Positions 16,361 to 24,644 of a stretch of DNA of 64,000 nt are shown here, piece after piece; position 1 is the first letter of the stretch, and the number at the start of each line of letters is the position of its first letter. Source of the DNA: CAJINA01 sp964647585 (GTDB taxonomy: Bacteria; Desulfobacterota; Desulfobacteria; Desulfobacterales; CAJINA01). The notes beneath the pieces are model-generated. The model ran no database searches. It was not told where the DNA came from and saw only the letters and a program-made list of their open reading frames with translations. The DNA is taken from NCBI GenBank assembly GCA_964647585.1, contig CAZYGG010000011.1, positions 7,227-71,226 on the forward strand. Reading direction: 5' to 3'. Position numbers and translations under genes: made by a program.

Positions 16361-18515
16361 AATATGTCTTCCTTGAGGTATTAATCGCTTCACCCAGGGT
16401 ATGGATATCCATTTTTTTCAGAAGGGGAAGCATCTTGAGGAATAAACCGGCCGTGGCCGTGGCATCTCCCAGAGCCGTGTGCCGGCCCTTTACTTCAATT
16501 CCCAACCGCTGTCCAATGCCTTCCAGCGTGTGGTTTTTGTGGGTGGGATGAATCGCGCTGGAAAGCAGCATGGTATCAAGGACCGGATTTTCAAATTTTA
16601 TGCCGGCCTGGTCCTGCTTCATCTCCAGCATGGTCATATCAAACGCAACGTTGTGTCCAATCAAAACCGTGTCTGTGGAATACCGGTGAAAATGCGGCAG
16701 TACCCGGCTTATATCCGGTTGCCCTTTCAGCATACCGGGCTGGATACCGTGAATCTTAACAGATTCCCACGGCACATTCCGCCGGGGATCAACCAGCCGG
16801 TCAAATGTCTCCTCCTGCAGGATGCGCCCGTTGACTATCCTCACCGCACCAATGGAAATAATTTCATCGCCGCCCCTGGGATTGAGACCGGTTGTCTCCG
16901 TATCAAAAACCGTGTATTTCAAATCGGTGAGCAACTGCTCTCCGGATATTCCGGTTTTGCCAACATCTCTAAAAAGGTCAAAATCATAAAATTCCGTGCG
17001 GCCCTCCGCCATAATGCGCATATCTTCGCCAGCATCAAGATCACGAGGGTTTATCCTGGGTACCACCAGCCGGATGTTATGATCGGCGTTGCTTTCCTGG
17101 AGAGACCGCACGATGAGATCCGCGCGGTGTTTTTTTAACACCGCCCCCACTGTGACGGGCAGGCTTTCATCCCCGCTGCCGACCTGTTCATCGCGCCACT
17201 GGTGGATATATTCACGATCAAATTCTTTGCCCTGCCAGCTCAATTCCAGATATACCAGTTGTTCCGACCCGCCGATCTCGATCTCAAAACGATTGGTTTC
17301 CGTTATGTATTTCATCTGTTCAAGAATAAAAAGCACCATCATTATCAAGGGAAAACTGTCCCCCCGGAACCATTTGGGCTCTTGGTCCGTATGGATTTCA
17401 AGCTTCAGCCCCAGCATACGGTCAGCGCGGGCCTGCACGGCTATGAGGATGTCCCTCATCCGCATCGGTATCAGCGACCACTGTCCCCTGACCTGTTCCG
17501 GCATCTCCCGGTCGGTCCTGTCAATCACCTTGCTTAAAGCGAGTGTTTCGGTGTGGATAATGTTGAGAAATTTCTGTTTCTGCCTGTTATCCATGGTTTC
17601 GAATTCGATGATCGCCTCTACAGCAGCCCGGATACCGGCACTGGATGCCCGCACACCGGTGGTCAATTGCCGGAGTAGAAAATTGACTTTATTTTCAGTA
17701 TCCACCCGCCTGGAAATATCCGCGGCAATCAGGGTAAACCCGTACGGCTCATTATCCGCATTCAGAATCGGCACGATTTCGACACGCACTGTCTTTCCCG
17801 GAGCGGCGGAGGTGATGAAACTGGTCGCCGGATTATCCTCGTCGGCATTCAATCGATCCAGGACTTCATCCATGGCATGGGTAACCGTAGCTTGATCCAT
17901 GGTGTTGAAAATAGATCTGCCCAGTCCAATGTGCTCGCTATCGGCGCCGTTTTTACCGTCCGAATTGTCTTTCCCGGTTCTTTTTGAAAAATATTCCCGC
18001 GCCGCGCGGTTGAAAAGAATGATTTGGCCATCCGTGTCGCAGATGAAGATCCCATGGGGTAGTTGCGACATGACTGCCGCGAGGATCCTTTTTTCATCCT
18101 CGGAGGCAGCCATAGCCTCTGTGACCAGGGTTTCAACCTCCTTTTTTGTGCGCTGCAGGTTTTCCGCCCCTTCATTGATGACCGTGACGAGTTCAAGCAC
18201 ATCCTGGGTGCCTTCCAGTTTGATCCGGTGGGACGGATTGGCAGTTACAATGATCCTGGTTTCATCCTTAATCTTTTTAAAAGGCAGTATATAGTTTTGA
18301 ATAATTCCGTCCAGGATAAACCCGAGCACGCTTGCAAAGAGGATGGTGGCGGCAAACAGGTAGGTGACGTTGGCATCCAGGATGTCCAGGAGCAGCTGTT
18401 TCTGTTGAGGATCGAGACTTCCCCAGATTATCCAGGCGATTATCGCCAGGGTGACAAAAGCTGTAGTAATGGAAATTGAAACGAAAAGCCAGAATCTGTT
18501 TCTGAGAGGATTCAT
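16341..18515 (-). CDS. Membrane PAS / degenerate kinase / DnaQ-type exonuclease fusion
   Basis: 724 residues. Two membrane helices (about 9-31 and 52-76), a linker, a PAS domain about 140-270 (VMSQLPHGIFICDTDGQIIL), a kinase dimerisation-like helix pair about 272-330 (FLLRQLTTGVRASSAGI) in which the usual phospho-acceptor His of the H-box is not present, a poorly conserved ATPase-like region about 340-500 lacking a clear N-box, then a DEDDh exonuclease about 530-700 with all catalytic motifs: VFDTETTG, HNVAFD and HTALGDA. It starts four bases inside the receiver gene (ATGA overlap) and overlaps the DUF294 gene. It is likely a membrane-bound sensor whose output is nuclease or nucleotide hydrolysis. 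Substrate unknown. Confidence 0.8.
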   Translation of the reverse strand: MNPLRNRFWLFVSISITTAFVTLAIIAWIIWGSLDPQQKQLLLDILDANVTYLFAATILFASVLGFILDGIIQNYILPFKKIKDETRIIVTANPSHRIKLEGTQDVLELVTVINEGAENLQRTKKEVETLVTEAMAASEDEKRILAAVMSQLPHGIFICDTDGQIILFNRAAREYFSKRTGKDNSDGKNGADSEHIGLGRSIFNTMDQATVTHAMDEVLDRLNADEDNPATSFITSAAPGKTVRVEIVPILNADNEPYGFTLIAADISRRVDTENKVNFLLRQLTTGVRASSAGIRAAVEAIIEFETMDNRQKQKFLNIIHTETLALSKVIDRTDREMPEQVRGQWSLIPMRMRDILIAVQARADRMLGLKLEIHTDQEPKWFRGDSFPLIMMVLFILEQMKYITETNRFEIEIGGSEQLVYLELSWQGKEFDREYIHQWRDEQVGSGDESLPVTVGAVLKKHRADLIVRSLQESNADHNIRLVVPRINPRDLDAGEDMRIMAEGRTEFYDFDLFRDVGKTGISGEQLLTDLKYTVFDTETTGLNPRGGDEIISIGAVRIVNGRILQEETFDRLVDPRRNVPWESVKIHGIQPGMLKGQPDISRVLPHFHRYSTDTVLIGHNVAFDMTMLEMKQDQAGIKFENPVLDTMLLSSAIHPTHKNHTLEGIGQRLGIEVKGRHTALGDATATAGLFLKMLPLLKKMDIHTLGEAINTSRKTYYARLKY

Positions 18516-18883
18516 CTACCCTTGAGCAGACCCCTGATGCGTTGTGTGATTTCCGCGTTGGAGAATGGCTTCGTGATGTATGCGTCCGCACCGAGGACCA
18601 TGCCTTTGGCAATATCGACATCGCGGCCCTTGGCGGTCAGGAAAATAACCTTGATATCACGCCATTCCGGATTCAATCTTATTATCTCACAAACCTCGTA
18701 TCCGTCAATACCCGGCAGCATGATATCGAGCAGGACAAGGTCGGGTTTGTCCTTGGCGATGATTTCAATGGATTCTTCACCGCTCTGGGCAACCAGCACT
18801 TCGTACCCGTTCTGCTCCATCAGGAACTCAAGGGGAACAACGATGTTCGGTTCATCATCTACGATCAATATCTTATGCGACAT
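18512..18883 (-). CDS. Single-domain response regulator (receiver only)
   Basis: 123 residues, one CheY-like receiver domain with no output domain. The acidic pair is in ILIVDDEPN, the phospho-acceptor Asp is in LVLLDIMLPGIDG (about residue 52), the Thr in VIFLTAKG and the Lys in YITKPFSN. It heads a minus-strand run in which each gene overlaps the next (receiver, PAS-exonuclease, cNMP-CBS-DUF294). The neighbouring sensor lacks an obvious phospho-His, so the phosphodonor is probably a kinase encoded elsewhere. It may tune the acetate symporter locus upstream. The 130 bases before it hold no gene. Confidence 0.88.
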   Translation of the reverse strand: MSHKILIVDDEPNIVVPLEFLMEQNGYEVLVAQSGEESIEIIAKDKPDLVLLDIMLPGIDGYEVCEIIRLNPEWRDIKVIFLTAKGRDVDIAKGMVLGADAYITKPFSNAEITQRIRGLLKGR

Positions 18884-19023
18884 GATTGAACCTGTATCCT
18901 GAGAATGCCTGACTCGGACAAATTTTGCCGACAGCGCACCTTATAAGCAATTGAATAACCTATATTTATACGACACAATCATCCGTCGGGCAAAAAAAGG
19001 TCTGTCATTAACGCAAGGGGAAA

Positions 19024-19047
19024 GCCGGGCGGCCTGAGCCGCCCGGC
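19024..19047. terminator. Strong hairpin after the symporter operon
   Basis: GCCGGGCGGC-CTGA-GCCGCCCGGC is a perfect 10-bp GC stem. On the minus strand it follows the 28-residue accessory gene by 20 bases, with TTT after it; on the plus strand it is followed by GTTTTA. Likely terminator of the symporter transcript. Confidence 0.7.
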
Positions 19048-19066
19048 GTTTTATGCGTTTACGGAT

Positions 19067-19153
19067 TTAACCGAATACGCCCCATCCAAACGCTGAGAAC
19101 CACAGGATGGAAAAGGTTACCAGAACTATCATCCATATATCTTCTCTTTTCAT
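19067..19153 (-). CDS. Symporter small accessory protein (28 residues)
   Basis: A very short gene: ATG 19153, AGGAGG six bases upstream, stop at 19067. The product MKREDIWMIVLVTFSILW... is a single membrane helix (residues about 6-23) with a charged N-terminus (KRED) and a Gly/Trp/Phe-rich end. It begins 14 bases after the stop of the sodium:solute symporter and before the terminator. Such peptides are known downstream of acetate-type symporters in Desulfobacterota and are described as small accessory proteins; the exact role is not established. Size and context argue for a subunit that stabilises the transporter in the inner membrane. Confidence 0.75.
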   Translation of the reverse strand: MKREDIWMIVLVTFSILWFSAFGWGVFG

Positions 19154-19167
19154 TTTTTCCTCCTGTT

Positions 19168-20958
19168 TTATTCGACAACTTCCATGGTTTCTTCGTCAGC
19201 CCGCCGGATCTGCTCTTCATTCGTGGTGGCCATTTCAGCCTTGAAGCAGAGAGCCCACATCATGACGATACCGATGATCCACCAGACAATCTGCCAGGAC
19301 CACAGATGCGGGAAGCCGTTCAATGAGAACGCGTTGTTACCAAGAATACATGCGGGACCAATCGCGAAGATGTACCAGATTGGGACGAATATTTTCATGA
19401 TCTTACGCCACGCCTTACCGGATTCAGTCGGCTCATCCACACTGTCAAGCCAGCTGCGCACCTCTGCCTGGCGCTTGACGGTCTCCTCATCGTCTTTGAT
19501 ACCAATACCCCTGCAGATGAAGGCCACGGTAAGACCTACGCCGGTGCCCCAGAAGGCACAGTGCATGGAGAGCGGGTATTTGAAGATATCGTAGGTGACG
19601 TAAACCGAGATCATACCGGCGAGAACACCCAGAACCGCCCCGATTGACGGAAAGCGGACCCCCCAGATGACCCCCAGTAGCAGTACGTACATAACAAAGC
19701 CGTAGGCGGTGGCCAGCGCTCCGAGAATAACGAGGGCTGCCTTTGACGTCAATCCAACCACAAGGGCCAGAATGGTCAAGAGGGTAGCCAGGATTCTGTT
19801 TACCCAGATCTGCTCAGCATCGGAGCAGTCTTTTTTCTTGATGTATCTCCAGTAGATGTCACGCAGCAGAATAGATCCACCGGTACCGATGTAAGGCGCC
19901 GCAGTTGAGTGAATAGCGGCAATCGCACCGATGAACACAACACCCAGCATGAACGGGGGCAGGAAGTTCTGCATCAGAATCGGAACCGTGTTCCGGTTAT
20001 TGAGACCCTTGAACACTTCGACTTGTTCCGGGGTAAGCCCCAGTCCGGTTTCCTGCATAATTCTGGCACCCATACCCTGGAAGGCGGTGAAGAAAAACAG
20101 GGCAAAGCCGACGACAAAGGTCGACATGAAAGCCTGCTGCCAGGCCAGCGGTTTGGGGGATTTAATACCGAAAGTCCACATGCTAAACGCCGGTGAGGAC
20201 TGGATCCCCATGAGGGCGAACATGTAGGACAGGATCATCACGGCCGTCCATCCGCCGCCTAGACCGATGTTAATAACCCTGGGTACTTCGAGATATTTTG
20301 ACTCCAGTTTCATGACTTCGGCGGAGAAATTCGACCAGCCGCCAAAGGCGCCGAGGACGTAAAAGCCGAGGATAATGATACCGCCAACAAGCAGTATAAA
20401 CTGGATAACACCGACCCAGGTACTGGCTTTAAGGCCGCCGGTACAGACATAAAACCACACAATGAACGCAAGGAACAGGCAACCGAATGTAACCGGTACA
20501 CCCGCGATGACGTTGAACAGCGCGCCGGCTGCCATCAGCTGAACCGCCGAATAGAAAATAGAATAGAGCACAGCTGTGAGCACTACCAAAAAGCGCAGGA
20601 ACTCATTGTTGTAGTAGTACGCGTACATGTCACCGGGGGTTACAAACCCGTAGCGTTTACCCAGCAGCCAGGTGCGCTTGGAGAAGAAGGTACCGGTGAT
20701 CGGAATTGTGAGTACGTAAAAAGAGGCGAACGCGTAGGCCAGACCGTCACGCCAGATCAGGCCGGGATGACCGATGAAGGTCCACCCGGAAAATGAGGCG
20801 GCGGTGGCAGCCAGCAGGAAGGCGAAAAACGGAATCGAGCGACCTGCGATTGCGTAGCCCTTGGAGGACTTCTCTGTAAAATAGCCTTTTAGCCCCCAAT
20901 AGAAGCAATAGACGATGTAAATACCCAACATTATGTAAACCCAAGTGGTTCCACTCAT
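19168..20958 (-). CDS. Sodium:solute symporter (acetate/monocarboxylate type)
   Basis: 596 residues, about 13 membrane helices, SSS family (LeuT fold). Recognisable parts are the N-terminal YCFYWGLKGYFTEKSSKGYAIAGRSIP segment, AATAASFSGWTFIGHPG in helix 2 (sodium-site region), VLTAVLYSIFYSAVQLMAAGALF and AIAAIHSTAAPYIGTGGSILLRDIY in the later sodium-site helix. Located 236 bases downstream of acsA on the same strand, it most likely takes up acetate or a short monocarboxylate for activation. AGGAGGAATGAA precedes the ATG. A 28-residue accessory gene follows. Substrate is inferred from context; proline or other organic ions cannot be excluded. Confidence 0.85.
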   Translation of the reverse strand: MSGTTWVYIMLGIYIVYCFYWGLKGYFTEKSSKGYAIAGRSIPFFAFLLAATAASFSGWTFIGHPGLIWRDGLAYAFASFYVLTIPITGTFFSKRTWLLGKRYGFVTPGDMYAYYYNNEFLRFLVVLTAVLYSIFYSAVQLMAAGALFNVIAGVPVTFGCLFLAFIVWFYVCTGGLKASTWVGVIQFILLVGGIIILGFYVLGAFGGWSNFSAEVMKLESKYLEVPRVINIGLGGGWTAVMILSYMFALMGIQSSPAFSMWTFGIKSPKPLAWQQAFMSTFVVGFALFFFTAFQGMGARIMQETGLGLTPEQVEVFKGLNNRNTVPILMQNFLPPFMLGVVFIGAIAAIHSTAAPYIGTGGSILLRDIYWRYIKKKDCSDAEQIWVNRILATLLTILALVVGLTSKAALVILGALATAYGFVMYVLLLGVIWGVRFPSIGAVLGVLAGMISVYVTYDIFKYPLSMHCAFWGTGVGLTVAFICRGIGIKDDEETVKRQAEVRSWLDSVDEPTESGKAWRKIMKIFVPIWYIFAIGPACILGNNAFSLNGFPHLWSWQIVWWIIGIVMMWALCFKAEMATTNEEQIRRADEETMEVVE

Positions 20959-21020
20959 TTCATTCCTCCTGTGCCTGTTGTCAAATTAGTTGACCGGCTG
21001 TCCGGAAAACCGATGCTTCT

Positions 21021-21037
21021 GGCCTGGATTCCAGGCC
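21021..21037. other. Short perfect hairpin between acsA and the symporter gene
   Basis: GGCCTGG-ATT-CCAGGCC, a 7-bp stem with a 3-base loop, 63 bases upstream of the symporter start. No T-run follows on either strand; it may be an mRNA processing or stability element. Confidence 0.45.
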
Positions 21038-21133
21038 CCCTACCACCTCCTTTCCCCTGAAGGTTCCCGGCAAATTTCAGAACACCGGAAGGTTAAGTGT
21101 TTGTAATATGTTGCAGTTGATTATCAGGCCAGC

Positions 21134-21176
21134 CCTGTTCCCGGAAGGAACCGTTGCAAGGTGTTCCGGAAACAGG
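21134..21176. other. Long hairpin just downstream of acsA
   Basis: CCTGTTCCCGGAA pairs with TTCCGGAAACAGG (12 of 13) around a 17-base loop, 18 bases after the acsA stop. No T-run on the minus strand, so read-through into the symporter gene is possible; it may be an attenuating or mRNA-stabilising stem. Confidence 0.5.
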
Positions 21177-21194
21177 AAATTCAGGACCTGATTT

Positions 21195-23231
21195 TTAGCC
21201 TTCGTCAGCCATTTTCTGTATAGCTTCAACAATCTCCGGATTGGCCAGCGTCATAACGTCGCCGACGTCCCCCTTGTTGGAGATAGCCCCGAGAATCCGG
21301 CGCATAATCTTGCCGGACCTGGTTTTGGGCATATCGGGCACAATCCAGACCTTGTTCGGTTTGGCGATGGGCCCGATCTCTTCACACAGGGCCGCCGAAA
21401 TTTTCGCGGCCAGTTCGTCGGAAGCGTCGTATCCAGGTTTAAGCGCCACATACATATCCGGCACCACACCCTTGATGTCGTCCGACACCGGGACAACCGC
21501 CGCTTCGGCAACCTCTTCCACGACCAGGGCGGCGGACTCCAGTTCCTTGGTGCCGAGCCTGTGACCGGAGACGTTGATAACATCGTCAATGCGCCCGAGA
21601 ATCCGGAAGTACCCGTCTTCGGCGTGTATGGCGGCGTCACCGGTCATATAGGGCCAGTCTCTCCAGTCCTTGCTGGTGAGGTCTTTGCAGTAGCGTCCGA
21701 AGTAGGTTTCCACGAAGCGATCGCGATCGCCCCAGATGGTCTGGAACATGCCCGGCCACGGGTTCTGGATACAGATGTTTCCGGCGATGCCGGCCCCTTC
21801 GGCCATAATCTCAGCATTATCATCGTAAACGATGGGGTGAATGCCGGGCATACCCGGACCGGCGCTGCCCGGTTTCATGGGCTTGATGGCCGGCAGGGTG
21901 CTGCAGAGGAATCCGCCGGTCTCCGTCTGCCAGTAGGTGTCGACGATGATGGCTTTACCTTTGCCAACCTCCCGATGATACCATTTCCAGACTTCCGGCT
22001 CGATGGGTTCACCCACCGTGGTCATGTGTTTGAACTCGTAGTTGTACTTGGCCGGTTCATCCGGACCGAGCTTGCGCAGGGCACGAATGGCGGTCGGCGC
22101 GGTGTGGAAGATATTGACATCCAGGTCCTGGGCGATGCGCCAGGAGCGGCCGGCATCCGGATAGGTGGGAATGCCTTCGTAAATGACCGTCGAGGCGCCC
22201 AGTGCGAGGGGCCCGTAAACGATGTAGGAGTGGCCGGTGATCCAGCCGATATCCGCCATGCACCAGTATACGTCCGTGGGGTGTATATCCTGGACGAACT
22301 TGGAAGTACCGGTCACATAGGAAAGATACCCGCCGGTACCGTGCTGGCAGCCCTTGGGCTTGCCGGTGGTGCCGCTGGTGTACATGAGAAACAGCGGGTC
22401 TTCGGCGTTCATCTTTTCCGGTTCAACCCGGGCGCCGTAGTAGTCTTTCAGCAAGTCGTTGACAAAGTAATCCCGGCCCTCAACCATCGGGGTGGGGGTG
22501 GAGTTCTTACCGGGGTAGCGCTGCCATACCAGGACCTTGTCCACGACCTGGCCCATCTCTTTGGCCATGTCACAGGCAATGTCCGCTTTCTGTTTGTGAT
22601 CCAGCAGATTGCCGCCGCGATAGTAGGCATCCGTGGTAATCAGGACCCGTGAACCGGAATCCTCGATACGGTCAGCCGCGGCCTTGCCGCTGAAGCCGCC
22701 GAACACCTGTGAATGAATAACGCCCAGGCGGGCGCAGGCCAGCATGGTCACCGGCAGATCCGGTGTCATGGGCATATGCAGGGTCACGCGGTCGCCGCGT
22801 TTCAGTTCGGCAAAGTCCCTGAGCATGGCCGCCGTTTCATTTACCCGCACATACAGCTCCTGAAAAGTGACATGCTGGTAGCCTTCTTCGATCAGTTCAG
22901 AAACAAAATGAATCGCGGTTTTGTTCTTAAACTCGGCCAGGTGCCGATCCACACAGTTGTAGCTGGCGTTGAGCTGACCGCCCTTGAACCATTTATAACA
23001 GGGCGCATCGCTGGTATCGAGGATCTCGTCCCAGTACTTGTACCAATCCAGAAGATCAGCGTATTCCTTGAAGCAGTTGGGAAAGTTGTCCAGAGAGAAC
23101 CGGTCATAAATACCTTCGTCGGTCATGTTGGCTTGTGCAATAAACTTCGGGGAAGGATAGACCATGTCCTCTTCCTTCCAGTGTACAGCTATCTGCGCTT
23201 CCGATGTCTCCACTACTTCTCTTTCTGCCAT
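21195..23231 (-). CDS. acsA: Acetate-CoA ligase, AMP-forming
   Basis: 678 residues, slightly longer than the usual 650. It converts acetate, ATP and CoA to acetyl-CoA, AMP and pyrophosphate in the cytoplasm. Diagnostic motifs: N-terminal WYKYWDEILDTSDAPCYKWF, the P-loop YTSGTTGKPKGCQHGTGG near residue 285, DTYWQTETGGF near 430, FRILGRIDDVINVSGHRLGT near 540 and the C-terminal PKTRSGKIMRRIL near 640 with the catalytic Lys that is acetylated for control in this family. AAGGGGG lies before the ATG. The next gene on the strand is the putative acetate symporter, so this is an acetate uptake and activation locus. Confidence 0.95.
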   Translation of the reverse strand: MAEREVVETSEAQIAVHWKEEDMVYPSPKFIAQANMTDEGIYDRFSLDNFPNCFKEYADLLDWYKYWDEILDTSDAPCYKWFKGGQLNASYNCVDRHLAEFKNKTAIHFVSELIEEGYQHVTFQELYVRVNETAAMLRDFAELKRGDRVTLHMPMTPDLPVTMLACARLGVIHSQVFGGFSGKAAADRIEDSGSRVLITTDAYYRGGNLLDHKQKADIACDMAKEMGQVVDKVLVWQRYPGKNSTPTPMVEGRDYFVNDLLKDYYGARVEPEKMNAEDPLFLMYTSGTTGKPKGCQHGTGGYLSYVTGTSKFVQDIHPTDVYWCMADIGWITGHSYIVYGPLALGASTVIYEGIPTYPDAGRSWRIAQDLDVNIFHTAPTAIRALRKLGPDEPAKYNYEFKHMTTVGEPIEPEVWKWYHREVGKGKAIIVDTYWQTETGGFLCSTLPAIKPMKPGSAGPGMPGIHPIVYDDNAEIMAEGAGIAGNICIQNPWPGMFQTIWGDRDRFVETYFGRYCKDLTSKDWRDWPYMTGDAAIHAEDGYFRILGRIDDVINVSGHRLGTKELESAALVVEEVAEAAVVPVSDDIKGVVPDMYVALKPGYDASDELAAKISAALCEEIGPIAKPNKVWIVPDMPKTRSGKIMRRILGAISNKGDVGDVMTLANPEIVEAIQKMADEG

Positions 23232-23820
23232 AAATACCCCCTTTTAAGTTAATTCAGGCAACCCGTCGATTTGGGTTGTCTGCAAAGTGTGGTCAGATCG
23301 TTTAGACAGCATCCCCCCTTTCAAACAGAAACTATTAAATGAGTTAAGTGACAGGCCCGGTTGGATAACTGAACACTGTCCGTTAAGGAATTGAACCCAA
23401 CTTTTCCTGTTTATATAATAATTATTGAATGTTACTTTGTAGTTAATTGGGTTGTAGAAGGGTCGGGGTCCGGCTGGACCGGGTGGGGTTATGGCTTTCA
23501 GGGGCTTGATTCGAAGAGGTACGGCCATCCTTACAGTTAGCTCCTGTCTGGGCATCGGCTTTGGCACCCACCGATGCGACCATTAATATACTGAACGGCG
23601 TTTATAACTTACATTCCATTACATTCTTTGGCAACCATTTGTCAAGTGCTTTTTTGTTCACTATTTTACCGGTGTATAGTTTTTAGTGGGTTTAACATAA
23701 TGCGAATATCAACTTTTTCCTTATTGATTATTAGATCAAACCAAGCTATGAGAAGGATGCTTTTAGAGAAAGGTATTAGCTTTTAAACATTGGGCCTTAG
23801 ATGAATCGTTCAAAAAACAG
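23232..23820. other. Gene-poor leader region of acsA
   Basis: About 590 AT-rich bases with no supportable gene. It should hold the acsA promoter (minus strand). A perfect minus-strand TTGACA is present at 23640-23645 with a weak TAATGG 18 bases on, and a 6-bp hairpin CAACCC/GGGTTG (23259-23278) stands in the probable leader 27 bases before the ATG. Neither is strong enough to assert as regulatory. Confidence 0.4.
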
Positions 23821-23890
23821 GGGATTACCTAATTGCTAAGCGCTAATAGCCGCCAGCTCCATACTGAAATCCTGGATTTAAGGATGGGCA
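23821..23890. repeat. Dispersed GTTAGC-type repeat, copy C (reverse orientation)
   Basis: Read on the minus strand it carries TGCCCATCC, ATTTCAGTAT, GGAGC, GGCTATTAGCG and TTAGCAATTAGG in the order of copies at 2604 and 50598. A degenerate opposing arm may lie at about 23755-23810 (AGGTATTAGC, TTTAAACATTGGGCC). Confidence 0.7.
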
Positions 23891-23926
23891 ATAGATAGCT
23901 TCTATATATAATAAGGACGATTGTAC

Positions 23927-24379
23927 ATGGCTTCAGAACAGGCTAAAAGTTTCATTTCCAATGCCATAGCAGACTTCAAGGAGAGTCCCTCCAGCGTCAA
24001 AAACGGTCTGACGGTACTCCTTCTCGCCTGGGTGTGGCATTTTATTTCCCTGTACCGTTTTTTCCTGAACGGTCAGATTCCCGGCAATCAGATTGTCATC
24101 GGATTGCTGGTCTGTCTTTTCGTTTTTTTAATAAAAAACTGGGCCAGGGTGCTTTGCATTGTCTGCAACATCCTGATTGTTTTTATGTACCTGTTTGTCG
24201 GCGCCTCTTTCTATTCCGGTGGGAAAATCTATTTCGGGTTGATCGCCCTTATGAATGTCGCCCTCTTTTCCCTGGCAACCTACTTTCTAATGCTCGGCAG
24301 TACGTCGGCTTTTTATAAAAGCAAATTGCCACCGAAAGAAGCACCTTCTGAAAATGATTCAAAGGACGAGAGGAAATAA
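23927..24379 (+). CDS. Hypothetical four-helix membrane protein
   Basis: 150 residues from ATG 23927 (AAGGAC nine bases upstream). An N-terminal cytoplasmic stretch of about 28 residues is followed by four hydrophobic segments at about 30-50 (LTVLLLAWVWHFISLY), 58-75 (QIVIGLLVCLFVFLI), 80-100 (VLCIVCNILIVFMYLFVG) and 105-128 (IYFGLIALMNVALFSLATYFLML), and a charged tail ending SENDSKDERK. I do not recognise the family. The tail region lies just ahead of the next small gene, so the two are likely co-transcribed. There are no catalytic motifs. Confidence 0.6.
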   Translation: MASEQAKSFISNAIADFKESPSSVKNGLTVLLLAWVWHFISLYRFFLNGQIPGNQIVIGLLVCLFVFLIKNWARVLCIVCNILIVFMYLFVGASFYSGGKIYFGLIALMNVALFSLATYFLMLGSTSAFYKSKLPPKEAPSENDSKDERK

Positions 24380-24389
24380 AGGGACTTAT

Positions 24390-24617
24390 ATGGAAGTACA
24401 ATCACGTGAGATTAGCTGCCCATGCGGCCATTCCTACGAAACCGACCGCACCGTCAACTGGTGTCCCAAGTGCGGGCAGAAAATACTTGAAACCGAAAAA
24501 GAAAGAAACGCCCACAAGATGAATGGCGTCTATATATATGCCGTTATTGGTATGGTCATACTAACGCTCGTTTATTTTGTCTACGAACTGATAATCAAGC
24601 CGGTGCTTGTCATGTAA
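24390..24617 (+). CDS. Small zinc-ribbon membrane protein
   Basis: 75 residues from ATG 24390, with AAGGGA seven bases upstream; it starts 10 bases after the previous stop. Residues about 9-30 form a zinc ribbon with CPCGHSYETDRTVNWCPKCG (Cys-x-Cys and Cys-x2-Cys pairs). One hydrophobic helix follows at about 44-70 (GVYIYAVIGMVILTLVYFVYELII), placing the ribbon in the cytoplasm. Function unknown; the pairing with another small membrane protein suggests a membrane complex. Confidence 0.6.
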   Translation: MEVQSREISCPCGHSYETDRTVNWCPKCGQKILETEKERNAHKMNGVYIYAVIGMVILTLVYFVYELIIKPVLVM

Positions 24618-24644
24618 GCACTACCGGTTGCCGTCCTGCAGACA

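Noticed and set aside
23244..23567. 107-codon minus-strand reading frame upstream of acsA
   Set aside because: Low-complexity, proline/lysine-rich product, no ribosome site or family, and it covers the acsA leader.
23567..23577. Sigma-54-like TGGCAC...GC pattern on the plus strand
   Set aside because: GG-to-GC spacing is one base too long and no gene lies just downstream.
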